Source of the DNA: CAVQMB01 sp963713445
GTDB taxonomy: Bacteria > Pseudomonadota > Gammaproteobacteria > Competibacterales > Competibacteraceae
Assembly: GCA_963713445.1 (NCBI GenBank)
Contig: CAVQMB010000037.1
Coordinates: 1-64,000, forward strand
Reading direction: 5' to 3'
Length of the DNA stretch: 64,000 nt
The notes under the pieces were generated by a model. It worked only from the letters and a program-made list of their open reading frames with translations, was not told where the DNA came from and ran no database searches. Of this stretch, positions 1-7,784 are shown one piece after another (position 1 is the stretch's first letter; each line of letters opens with the position of its first letter). A program made the translations under genes and the position numbers.

Positions 1-84
1 AGATAACGGACCAAAGAGCGTGCCAATAAGACGACCCGGATATTTCCCATTTCCATCCTATCCAAGCTCCGTTGGATCAATTCC

Positions 85-1020
85 TCACTTAAGCATTATC
101 TTCTTTTTGGGCAGCACTTTAAGGTTTTGCTTTGGGATCACTTTGATATTTTTCTTCGAGTTAGAGTCGGTGCATCTAATTTTAAAATAGCCTTTCTCTG
201 ACGTCTGTTCATACGGCGATGTAACCTTGACGGCAATCCAGCCATCCATATCGTATTGGGCGACTGATTTAATGCCGGTTGTTATGGTCTCTTTGTTATT
301 CACCGCTTTGGAGTAGGTGTGAGGACTCTCCCCTGACATGCTGGTAACGTATTTATAGTCAATGTATCCGCTTCCATGCGTTACGAAGATGCTGCCCTTG
401 GCAATGTCAATATTGCCCTTTGGGCATGGTCCGACATAGTCGATCCCCTGCATCGTCAATACGAAGCTATCAACGCCTGGATAGGCAGCAGAAATATTCA
501 GGGTATATTCATTGTTGCCATATGATGCCTCACTCAACCCGTAGACCTTGAAAACCAGTTCATAGTCTCCCTCCTTGAAGGTGTGTGTTGGCGTTCCCGG
601 CCATAACACCGGCCACCTAATATCTACAACGCTACCGGCAGTCAACCCATAGATATAGGATGTAGATGACTCGGCACCTGCCATAAACTCAGATTTGCAG
701 TTCGATGCATGCCCCTTCCAGACGAACGTACAACTCTTCAGCTCGACACTTATTACCTTGAGCTTGGGAATTGGGGCGTCTCCAATATTTTTGACCCGTA
801 CCTTAAATATCGGCATGGCTTCGCCAACGTTATAGGTTGATTGAACACCAGAGATTGATTCGATGGTTAGATCAGGCATGGCGATAACAGGTGATGAAAC
901 CGCTAACAAGGCCGCCATAACCAAGAGGGCTATATAGGAAGGCCTGCTGTCTACAGTTCTGGTTGCATGGCCTTTATCTTGCTGGTAACAATTCATGTGA
1001 TGCATAAATCGTCTCCCCAT
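85..1020 (-). CDS. Secreted CARDB-like hypothetical protein
   Basis: This 311-aa protein has an N-terminal hydrophobic stretch (about residues 29-47, ending in a VIA-type cleavage site), so it is probably exported. Directly after it, residues 49-90 read like a CARDB-type Ig-like domain (DLTIESI, then VRVKNIGDAPI), a family usually found in extracellular or cell-surface proteins. The second half has no motif I recognise and ends in a Lys-rich tail. Cysteines at about 92, 107, 199 and 282 could form disulfides. The gene is clearly AT-richer than the window average and stands alone, which suggests transfer. The first Met is followed by other candidate starts (residues 6 and 9), so the exact N-terminus is unsure. 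Function unknown. Confidence 0.7.
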   Translation of the reverse strand: MGRRFMHHMNCYQQDKGHATRTVDSRPSYIALLVMAALLAVSSPVIAMPDLTIESISGVQSTYNVGEAMPIFKVRVKNIGDAPIPKLKVISVELKSCTFVWKGHASNCKSEFMAGAESSTSYIYGLTAGSVVDIRWPVLWPGTPTHTFKEGDYELVFKVYGLSEASYGNNEYTLNISAAYPGVDSFVLTMQGIDYVGPCPKGNIDIAKGSIFVTHGSGYIDYKYVTSMSGESPHTYSKAVNNKETITTGIKSVAQYDMDGWIAVKVTSPYEQTSEKGYFKIRCTDSNSKKNIKVIPKQNLKVLPKKKIMLK

Positions 1021-1160
1021 TACGCATATCCTATGCGGGTGTTGATTGTTAATGCCAGCTTGTAAGGAAGTCAGGGAAAATGCAATGCCTGTTGCTGTGA
1101 TGTTTTCGTCTTGCTACTTGGTAAAGTCTCAATGGATACCCTCTAGGGAGAGATGAATTT

Positions 1161-1319
1161 ACTTTCTATAAAATCCTGGGACGGGTTGGTGCGATCGACG
1201 ACGAGGAGATCCTGTTCCGCGAGCCGCTCGCCTGGCACGGCCCGATCGTGATGAACACGCAGGCCAGGTTGCAGCAGGCGGTCAGCGAGCTGCGCGCCGA
1301 CCCGTTCATCCGCGATTGA
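1161..1319 (+). pseudogene. Pirin family protein, C-terminal remnant
   Basis: Frame +3 reads DEEILFREPLAWHGPIVMNT followed by about 20 residues and a stop at 1317-1319. The REP(L/V)AWHGPxVMNT pattern is the typical pirin C-terminus (cupin-fold, iron-binding). Nothing upstream continues the protein, and the homologous reading dissolves around 1185, so this is only the 3' end of a gene cut at its 5' side. It ends about 140 bases before the DevBCA-like operon and may have arrived with it. The antisense 101-aa frame over this stretch is a shadow. I see no gene in 1021-1160 or 1320-1461. Confidence 0.6.
1178..1192 (+). repeat. 15-bp direct repeat, left copy
   Basis: The 15 bases gggacgggttggtgc occur here and again at 5343-5357 in the same orientation. 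The left copy lies where recognisable pirin sequence begins. The right copy lies next to the broken end of the IS91 transposase fragment. The pair brackets the DevBCA-like operon and the small conserved gene, so it may mark a recombination or one-ended transposition boundary. This is inference from position only. Confidence 0.4.
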
Positions 1320-1461
1320 ACGAGGTACGCGGCGCCGCTGGAGCCCTGTTAATTTGAGCCAGAGCGCCCGCGACACATGAGCCGGACTCTTCCTCCCCTT
1401 GGGGGAGACGTGAAGCGCGTCTGGGGTCCGCGCCTCGATCCAGTTCAAGCCAAAGGGTGTT

Positions 1462-2184
1462 CTACCCCGCCGCCGCTGCCGGCACTTCGTCCTGTTCCAG
1501 CCTGCCGTCGCGCAGGTGGTAGATGTGGTCGAAGCGGTCGAGGATCATCTCGTCATGGGTCACGACGATGATCGCCGCGTCCTGATCGACCGCCACTTTG
1601 CGCAACATATCCATGACGATGCGCCCGCGCTGGGAGTCGAGCGGCGCGGTCGGCTCGTCGGCGAGAATGATGCGCGGACGATTGGCCAGCGCCCGCGCGA
1701 TCGAGACCCGCTGCGCCTCGCCGCCCGACAGTTGCGACGGCATGGCGTGCTTGCGGTGACCGACGTCGAGATAGTCGAGCAGTTCCACCGCCCGCGCGTG
1801 CGATGCCTTGGCGCTGTAACCGGCGAGTTGCAGCACCATCGCGACATTGTCGGTGGCGTTGAGGAACGGCAGCAAATTGGCCTGCTGGAAGATGAAGCCG
1901 ACCTTCTCCAGCCGCAGCTTGCGCAGGTCGGCGCGCAGCCAGTGGTCGTCATAGACCGTTTCGCTGTCGAGCGTCAGGCGTCCGCCGGTCGGCGTCATGA
2001 TGCAGGCGATGCAGTTGAGCAGCGTGGTCTTGCCGGAGCCGCTCGGCCCCATCAGCCCGACCACCTCACCGGGAAACACATCGAGGTTGATGTCAAGCAG
2101 CGCGTTGACCCGCGCGCTGCCGCTGCCGAAGCACTTCGATACGTGCTCGACCTGCACCACCGCTTGTTTGCGTGTTTCGGCCAT
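1462..2184 (-). CDS. ABC exporter ATPase, DevA/MacB type
   Basis: A 240-aa ATP-binding subunit that should power a substrate exporter at the inner membrane. Visible motifs are Walker A GPSGSGKT (46-53), Q-loop FQQANLLPF (about 99), signature LSGGEAQ (152-158), Walker B RIILADEPT (171-179) and the H-switch VVTHD (about 208). The length fits the LolD/MacB/DevA family. It is the last gene of a leftward three-gene unit (adaptor, permease, ATPase), 4 bases after the permease stop. The ATPase itself is intact while both upstream partners are frameshifted. As sequenced it would have no working partner here. The DevBCA assignment rests on gene order and on the type of permease. Confidence 0.85.
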   Translation of the reverse strand: MAETRKQAVVQVEHVSKCFGSGSARVNALLDINLDVFPGEVVGLMGPSGSGKTTLLNCIACIMTPTGGRLTLDSETVYDDHWLRADLRKLRLEKVGFIFQQANLLPFLNATDNVAMVLQLAGYSAKASHARAVELLDYLDVGHRKHAMPSQLSGGEAQRVSIARALANRPRIILADEPTAPLDSQRGRIVMDMLRKVAVDQDAAIIVVTHDEMILDRFDHIYHLRDGRLEQDEVPAAAAG

Positions 2185-2188
2185 GACA

Positions 2189-3336
2189 CTAACCCGCCGC
2201 CGCCAGCGCTTCCGCCGGGTCCACTTTCAGCGCCAGCCGGATGCCGAGCGTGCTGGCGGCGAGACACACCAGAACCGTAATGATGAACACCACGCCGACG
2301 CTGGTCGGGTCGATCACCAGCCGGCGCGGAAAATAAGGCTGGAACACCACCACCAGCCCAAGCCCGATGAAATAGCTGACGATGCCGAGCGACAGCGACT
2401 GCTGCACGATCATGCCGATAATGGTGCGATCGGGCGCGCCGATGAATTTCAGCGTGGCGATCGAGCGCACTTTGTCCATGGTCAGCGTATAGATGATGAG
2501 CGCGATGATCACCGCCGACACGATCACCAGCAGCACCATGATCATGAGCTGCTGCTTGCGCGCCTTTTCGATCACCACCCGGGTCAACAGATGCTCCTGC
2601 TGCGCCTCGGTCAGCGCGGCGAGATGCTTCCAGCGCGACAGTGCGCTGGCGACCTCATTGACCGGCACATAGGGCGAGACCCGCGCGATCACCGCGTTGA
2701 TCTGGTCGTTGCTCTGCCCGGCGCCGCCGCGCGCCGCCTCGCGACGCACGGCCGGCGGCGCCAGCTCGAACTGCAAGGCCTGCGCGTCACGCAGCGTGAT
2801 ATAGGCGACCGGATCGCCCGACGACGTCACCTGGTTGCGCATCAGGCCGACCACGGTGAATTTGTGCCCGCGCGTGCCGAGCGTCACCTCCTGGCCGAGC
2901 TTCAGCCCGGCGCGGCGGTCGACCACCATCTCATAATGGCTGCGCAGGATGCCGCGCCCGGCCTCGATCCTGGGTGGGCCGCCCGGCCGCCCCAACTCAT
3001 AGCCGACCAGGAACAGCGCGGCTCGGCTGGCCGTTCACAGTGGCCTGGATCGACTGGTAGGTGACGCGCGCCGGCGCGCTCGACGCCATAGACCCGGCTG
3101 ACCAGTTCGCGGGTATCGCCGGGGATGCGCGAGGATTCGGCGAACGGCCCGAGCGTGCTCGCCTCCACCACCCAGAGATCGGCATGGGCCGCGCGCACCT
3201 GGCGCAGCGCGTCGTCGATCAGCCCGCCATAGACCGCGGTGATCATGATCACGATGCCGAGCAGCAGGCTGAGCCCGAAATTGGTCAGCAGGAATCGCAG
3301 CAGGTTGTGCTTGATGTCGCGGTAAGCGAGGTTCAT
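2189..3336 (-). pseudogene. DevC/FtsX-like ABC permease, two frameshifts
   Basis: The N-terminal frame (starting MNLAYRDIKHNLLRF at 3336) carries the first membrane segment and a periplasmic domain beginning DLWVVE. The reading then moves to a second frame near 3058 (VTYQSIQATVNGQPSRA) and to a third near 3013 (LFLVGYELGRPGG), which runs to the stop with three further membrane segments (about 2240-2560). Joined, this gives about 380 residues, the usual DevC length, with no in-frame stop other than those caused by the shifts. The start lies 5 bases after the adaptor stop. Either the gene is recently broken or the sequence has two indels within about 45 bases. Confidence 0.75.
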
Positions 3337-3341
3337 CGCTG

Positions 3342-4512
3342 TTACCCGCCGCTCGCCTTGGTGTCGACGATTTTGGCCCCGCGTCCGACCCGTAAGCCGC
3401 GCCCGAATTTCGTGACCACCTTGGCGCCCGCCGGCACGCCGCCGGTAATCTCATAGCGTCCGTCGAGCAGCCGGTGGCCGAGCGTCACCACGTGCTGACG
3501 CAGCGTGCCGTTCTCGACCGTCCATACCGTGCCCTTGTTCTTGGTCAGCCCGACAATTGCCGCTTCCGGCACCAGCAGCGCCTTCGGCAGCGTCACCGTG
3601 GTGATGTAGACCTCGGCCTGCTCGCCGAGACCGGCAAAGGCCGGGAATCTTGTCGAAGGCCACCTCGATGCGCCGCTCCTCGTTGACACGGTCGCTTTCC
3701 GGCTCGATGCGCGCCACCTTGCCTTTCAGGCGCTGGCCCGGATGTGCGCGCAGCACGATCTCGGCCGGCTCACCCACCTTGATCTCGCCGGACTTGCTCT
3801 CGTCGATAAGGCCAGCACCCAGATGGTTTTCGGATCGATCAGCGTGAACACCGGCTGTCCCGCGGGCAAGGCGCTGCCAAGCTCCTTCAACCGCGCCGTC
3901 ACCATGGCATCGTAAGGCGCCGCCAGCGTATGAAAATCCAACTTGGCGGCTTGCAGTTGCTGTTGCGCCCTGGCGTCGCTGATCGCGGCCTTAGCCACCG
4001 CAATATCGCTGTTGGCGAGGCTCACATCGGCGGCTGCCGCGTCCTGCGCGGCCTTGGCCGATTGCGCCGACTCCACCGAGGTGATGTTGGTCGCCGCCAG
4101 CTTCTGCCGGCGCTCGTTGAAGGTCTTGGCGTTGGCATAATTGACCTTGGCCTTGTCGACGCTCGCGCTGGCGCGCTGCAGGCTGGCCTCGGCCTGTTGC
4201 ACCGCGGCAGCGGCACGCGCGACCTGGGCGCGCTGCTCGCGGTCGTCGAGCCGCGCCAGCACCGCGCCTTTGGCGACCCGATCACCCACGTCGGCACGTA
4301 GCTCGGTGAGCACGCCAGCAACGTTAAAGCCAACCTGCGACGTCACCCGCGCCTCAACGGTGCCGAGGCCGAACACCTGCACGGCGACGTTCTGCGCCGC
4401 GCTCGCGACCTGCACCTTGACTGGACGCAGCAGCGCTGCCCAGGCCGCGAACCCGATCCCGGCGACCAGCACCACTGCAATGGCAATCGAGGATAATGCG
4501 TTTCAATGTCAT
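3342..4512 (-). pseudogene. HlyD/DevB-like membrane fusion protein, frameshifted
   Basis: A periplasmic adaptor for the downstream permease and ATPase. The natural start is probably the ATG at 4512 (MTLKRIIL). The reading moves frame near 4492 into an N-terminal membrane anchor (IAIAVVLVAGIGFAAW), biotinyl-lipoyl half-motifs (GTVEARVTSQVGF, RVAKGAVLARLDD) and a long Ala/Gln-rich coiled-coil hairpin (about 4000-4240). It shifts again near 3812 (IDESKSGEIKVGEP) and near 3650 (AFAGLGEQAEVYI), then runs to the stop. Three indels break an otherwise well preserved protein of about 385 residues. A 68-aa frame overlapping its start (4509-4715) is not recognisable. Confidence 0.75.
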
Positions 4513-4759
4513 GGCACTTCGACCTCTGCGACCCGCATAATGATCCCACAGGCGGCGGACGCCACATTGACCAAGATCAACGGCGGCGATCTTAGCAATA
4601 GGTGTAAAGAGCCGCCGGCGATGCTCGCACGCTCGGCCATCAGCCGGATCGCTGTGAGGTCACCCGCGAGCGGGTGCATATTGATTCGTTCGGGGTCTAA
4701 CGGCTGTTGAACCATTTCGAGCCGCCTCGTGCATTGCTACCGGCAAATCCGGCCACGAT

Positions 4760-4768
4760 TGCTACACT
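4760..4768 (+). promoter_or_regulatory. Extended -10 promoter candidate
   Basis: TGCTACACT matches the extended -10 pattern TGn plus a TATAAT-like hexamer. It lies about 32 bases before the ATG of the 85-aa gene, with no convincing -35. It is the only promoter-like element I see in front of that gene. Confidence 0.35.
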
Positions 4769-4800
4769 GTTTAAATGGTTTAGATTTTCAGAGGTCCACC

Positions 4801-5058
4801 ATGAGCAGACCCACAAAAGAGGAACTGAACGCGGCGCTGGCTGAAGCCGGCCGCATGCGGGAACAGGGGGAAGACCCTCACCACATCGCCAAGTGCCTGT
4901 TAAATCACAACTATCGGCTCAAACAGTACGAGCAGTTGTATGAGTCGACGGGGCGTTACCTGCACTCCGGCCAAAACGATGTGGAACACGGCAAGTTATT
5001 GCGGCTACTGGAAAAAATCCGTAGCGACGAGGAACATCCGGGGCTGAGCAATCGCTGA
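4801..5058 (+). CDS. Small conserved hypothetical protein (85 aa)
   Basis: The protein begins MSRPTKEELNAALAEAGRMR and resembles a family of short, soluble, helical proteins found in many gammaproteobacteria, with a conserved HHIAKCLLNHNYR block (about 26-38) and an RYLHSGQ block (about 50-56). Its role is unknown to me. The ATG at 4801 was chosen over the longer frame from 4729 because an AGAGG ribosome-binding site sits just upstream and the conserved part begins there. Composition is highly charged with no membrane segment. It is intact although both neighbours are broken genes, and a cmoB fragment on the other strand begins just past its stop. Confidence 0.75.
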   Translation: MSRPTKEELNAALAEAGRMREQGEDPHHIAKCLLNHNYRLKQYEQLYESTGRYLHSGQNDVEHGKLLRLLEKIRSDEEHPGLSNR

Positions 5059-5074
5059 AGCCCGGCCTCAGCTT

Positions 5075-5212
5075 TGCGCCCTCCCCCAGCATCCGCCACA
5101 AGTGGTAACCGCTGCCGCAACCGATAGCCAGCACGGTGCGGTCTTTCAATGATGCAATGTGCGGCTGTACCCGCCGCCATTTCCAGTCGGGAGGGTAGAA
5201 AGAATAAGCCAC
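5075..5212 (-). pseudogene. cmoB: cmoB fragment (tRNA U34 carboxymethyltransferase)
   Basis: The leftward frame reads DWKWRRVQPHIASLKDRTVL, then AIGCGSGYHLWRMLGEGA. This is the start of the SAM-binding fold of CmoB, which makes cmo5U34 in tRNA; the WKW and GCGSGYHxWRM signatures are characteristic. The match ends at about 5075, and upstream of DWKW the sequence no longer looks like CmoB, so both ends are missing and only about 40 residues remain. A functional copy, if present, must lie elsewhere. The fragment lies between the 85-aa gene and the IS91 remnant, which suggests shuffling of chromosomal pieces. Confidence 0.7.
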
Positions 5213-5342
5213 ATACCCGGCGGATGACAGACGTCTGTGGGCGGAGTCTTGGGAGAGATTTTGCGATGTGGCTAGGTGGTGAATGGCGCCCGCCAGGGTT
5301 ACGGCCCCGTTTTTGCCCTAGTCGGTCGGGATCCTGGAGCCC

Positions 5343-5357
5343 GGGACGGGTTGGTGC
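5343..5357 (+). repeat. 15-bp direct repeat, right copy
   Basis: Second exact copy of gggacgggttggtgc (the first is at 1178-1192), just outside the broken end of the IS91-family transposase fragment. The flanks of the two copies do not match beyond the 15 bases, apart from a short atcctgg shared some bases upstream. Confidence 0.4.
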
Positions 5358-5369
5358 CCGAGGATAGCC

Positions 5370-5636
5370 TTAGGATGCGGTGCGGTCACCATAACTCGAA
5401 CAGAATCCGCGCCGTTTACAACAGCTGAAGGCCACCAACCGCTCAGCGCGGCAATCGCCGCACCGAACCCGCAGAAAGCCGTGTTCCAAGATACCGCACC
5501 TGAGGAGGTGTTCAAACTCGCGCCGTACGTAGTCCGGCAACGACCGGCCCTGGCTGGCCAACAGATCGAGAAAGCGGGGGTAGTGGCGTCTCGACAAGCT
5601 GGTAGCGCAGCGTCCGCTCGGGGCGGCGTCGCTCAT
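5370..5636 (-). mobile_element. IS91-family transposase, N-terminal fragment
   Basis: The frame reads RRHYPRFLDLLASQGRSLP, then DYVRREFEHLLRCGILEHGF and RCGDCRAERLVAFSC. This is the N-terminal zinc-ribbon domain of IS91-like rolling-circle transposases. The normal SCKRRGFCPSCGARR motif is degraded to SCCKRRGFCSSYGDR, with one zinc cysteine lost, and the protein then stops, so the HUH/Y2 catalytic part is missing. The ATG at 5636 (MSDAAPSG) is a plausible start; the frame is open up to 5720. IS91 elements can carry neighbouring DNA by one-ended transposition, which fits the patchwork to the left. Confidence 0.8.
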
Positions 5637-5974
5637 ACTGCCTTTCGACCTTACCTGTATCGGCCTCCCTGGCCGTCTGACGTTCCATCGGATCGAGGCT
5701 CCCTGACCTGTCCAGATCAACCTACAGTTCCAGTTGTGGCATCTGGCGTTTGATCTCGTTATTCAACCTTGACGGCCTGTTGGTTCAGGCCTGGGGAGCG
5801 TGGCGGCGCATCACGGAATGCGCGCGCCGCATGATGCCCGGCAGACTAACACCATCGCCAGCCGTTTAAAGCGGCATTACAGGCACGTTAATCCCATTGC
5901 ATGGCATGCATTACTGGCATCCAGTGCGGCCCGCTGCCACAATGGCAACATACTAAACCTTATGAGGTGTAAAA
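5637..5974. other. Intergenic, mostly featureless
   Basis: Between the transposase fragment and the metallophosphoesterase gene I see no supported gene. The right end has a GAGGTG ribosome-binding site about 6 bases before the ATG at 5975. CATACT (5949-5954) could serve as a -10, but no matching -35 is visible. Confidence 0.5.
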
Positions 5975-6901
5975 ATGCCAGAGGGTTATGATCTGATCGG
6001 CGATATCCATGGCCAGGCCGGCAAGTTGCACGCGTTGCTGGACAGACTCGGCTACCGGGACGACGGCTGGGCTTATCGTCATCCCAGCCGTCACGCCATC
6101 TTTGTCGGCGACTTTGTCGACCGCGGCCCACGCCAACTGGGGACCGTCGATATCGTCCGGCGCATGGTCGATGCCGGCAGCGCCCAGGCGGTGATGGGTA
6201 ACCACGAATTCAACGCCATCGCCTGGTCTACGCCCGATCCCGATGCGGACGGTGAATTCCTGCGACCGCACAGCGACAAGAACCGGCGCCAGCACGCCGC
6301 GTTTCTGCGCGAGGTCGAGGATCAACCTGATGCACATGCCAGTCTGATCGAATGGTTTTACACGCTGCCGCTGTGGCTGGACCTGGACGGCGTGCGGGTG
6401 ATCCACGCCTGCTGGCATCCGTGGCATCAGGATTACCTACAGGACCAACTCAGTATCGGCGATACCCTGACCGAGGACCTCCTGATCCGGGCCAGCCGGC
6501 GTGGATCGCCTGAATATCAGGCGGTGGAAACATTGCTCAAGGGCATGGAGGTAACACTGCCGCCACCCCACAGCTTTACCGACAAGGACGGCCACGTGCG
6601 CCACCAAATCCGCACCCGCTGGTGGGACAACAGTGCCGACACCTATGCCAGCGCCGCCCTTCTCGGTGCCGACATCAAGGCCACGCTGCCCGACGACCCG
6701 CTGCCAAGCGACCGGCTGCTCGGCTATGACGACCCGCAGCCGGTGTTCTTCGGCCACTACTGGATGACCGGCACCCCACGGTTGCAAGCGCCGCGGGTCG
6801 CCTGCGTCGACTACAGCGCCGGCAACGATGGGCCATTGTGCGCCTATCGCTGGCAGGGTGAAGCCGCGCTGCGCCCGGCACATTTCGTTCTGACGGACTG
6901 A
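5975..6901 (+). CDS. Calcineurin-like metallophosphoesterase
   Basis: A 308-aa cytosolic phosphoesterase of the PPP/diadenosine-tetraphosphatase-like type. The metal-binding motifs are in order near the N-terminus: GDIHG (9-13), GDFVDRG (about 45-51) and GNHE (about 75-78), with later histidines in IHACWHP (about 141) and FFGHYW (about 265) that would complete the two-metal site. The substrate cannot be read from sequence; protein phosphatase or nucleotide hydrolase are both possible. A GAGGTG ribosome-binding site supports the start. It is a single gene, convergent with ectC. Confidence 0.85.
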   Translation: MPEGYDLIGDIHGQAGKLHALLDRLGYRDDGWAYRHPSRHAIFVGDFVDRGPRQLGTVDIVRRMVDAGSAQAVMGNHEFNAIAWSTPDPDADGEFLRPHSDKNRRQHAAFLREVEDQPDAHASLIEWFYTLPLWLDLDGVRVIHACWHPWHQDYLQDQLSIGDTLTEDLLIRASRRGSPEYQAVETLLKGMEVTLPPPHSFTDKDGHVRHQIRTRWWDNSADTYASAALLGADIKATLPDDPLPSDRLLGYDDPQPVFFGHYWMTGTPRLQAPRVACVDYSAGNDGPLCAYRWQGEAALRPAHFVLTD

Positions 6902-6988
6902 CTATCGGCGGAACGTCTTTACTAAGCCGAAAGGATCCGGCCCGAACGCAGCAAGCGGGTCACGCTCAGGCGTTTTCAGACCGGTCGG

Positions 6989-7378
6989 TCAGTCCGTGTC
7001 GGCCGGATAGACGCCATTTTCGTCGTGCACTTCGCGCCCGCTCACCGGCGGGTTGAAGCCGCAGACCACCCGCATGCCGTTGGGGCCGCCGCGCAGGTAG
7101 TGCTCGTCATGCTGGTCGAGTATGTACACCGTACCCGGCACGATCCTGTGCTTCTTGCCGTCGGCCACGGTCTCAACTTCACCCTCCCCTTCGATGCAAT
7201 AGACCGTCTCCAGATGGTTCTTGTAGTGGATATGGGTCTCGGAATTGGGATAGATCGTGGTGATGTGGAATGAGAACCCCATGTTGTCGTCTTTGAGGCT
7301 CAGGCGGGTGCTTTCCCAGGTTTTCGTTACCACACGGCGGTCGGTCTTCTCGCATTCTGCCAAGGTGCGGACAATCAT
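6989..7378 (-). CDS. ectC: L-ectoine synthase
   Basis: A 129-aa cupin enzyme that cyclises N-gamma-acetyl-diaminobutyrate to the compatible solute ectoine. The iron ligands known from the family (Glu57, Tyr85, His93) are all present at exactly those positions, within ETVYCIEGEGEVE and GTVYILDQHDEHYLR. Start and length match the family, and a GGAGAA ribosome-binding site precedes the ATG. No ectA, ectB or ectD is beside it: the neighbours are a phosphoesterase and a KefB-like gene. It is either an orphan copy of a pathway encoded elsewhere or a solitary EctC using imported or hydrolysed precursor. Confidence 0.93.
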   Translation of the reverse strand: MIVRTLAECEKTDRRVVTKTWESTRLSLKDDNMGFSFHITTIYPNSETHIHYKNHLETVYCIEGEGEVETVADGKKHRIVPGTVYILDQHDEHYLRGGPNGMRVVCGFNPPVSGREVHDENGVYPADTD

Positions 7379-7784
7379 CGTCGTTCTCCACTCATCAATG
7401 TCGGTTGCTTGAAATAGCGCAGCAAAATCCCCACTGCGCCGGCCTTGAGCCGTCTGCCGTATCGGTCGCCCGTCCCCGGGTGAATGCGTCGCGAATCGCG
7501 CTGATAACAGCCAGCCCTTGTTGACGTCAGGCTGCCCGGTCGGTTGCGCTCCATTCTGGAGTCAGACTTGGTGCGCGACCGGCCCCGCTTCGCGAAGCCC
7601 CGGGTCGGCTACACGCGCTCTTAAGCGGGCTGGATCGGTTTGATGGTGCTGCCTGCAGACAGCGCTCGGCCGGGTACGCCTATAATGCTAGCAGCTTGCG
7701 CCAGCCCGTGGCCAGGCGCTCCAGGGGCTGGCGCGACACTGAGCTGCGGTATCCGGCATCTAACCCAACGGACATTCACCGGCC
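7379..7784. other. Intergenic region before the antiporter gene
   Basis: About 400 bases without a supported gene, lying between divergently transcribed ectC and the KefB-like gene. It contains a perfect TATAAT at 7681-7686, about 98 bases before the antiporter ATG, but only weak -35 candidates (cagaca at 7656-7661 is 19 bases away). Around 7560-7630 it is rich in GC-rich short inverted stretches (gcgcgacc, cttcgcgaag). I could not fold these into a named RNA. Confidence 0.4.
7681..7686 (+). promoter_or_regulatory. -10 box candidate of the KefB-like gene
   Basis: A perfect TATAAT, which would start transcription near 7693 and leave a 5' leader of about 90 bases. The -35 region is poor, so this promoter, if real, may need an activator. 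Confidence 0.35.

Noticed and set aside
1516..3064. Long + strand open frames (254 and 355 codons)
   Set aside because: They are antisense to the ABC ATPase and permease and have shadow-type composition.
4509..4715. A 68-codon leftward frame overlapping the adaptor start by 4 bases
   Set aside because: The ATGA-type overlap is tempting, but the sequence resembles no protein I know and has no clear start signal.
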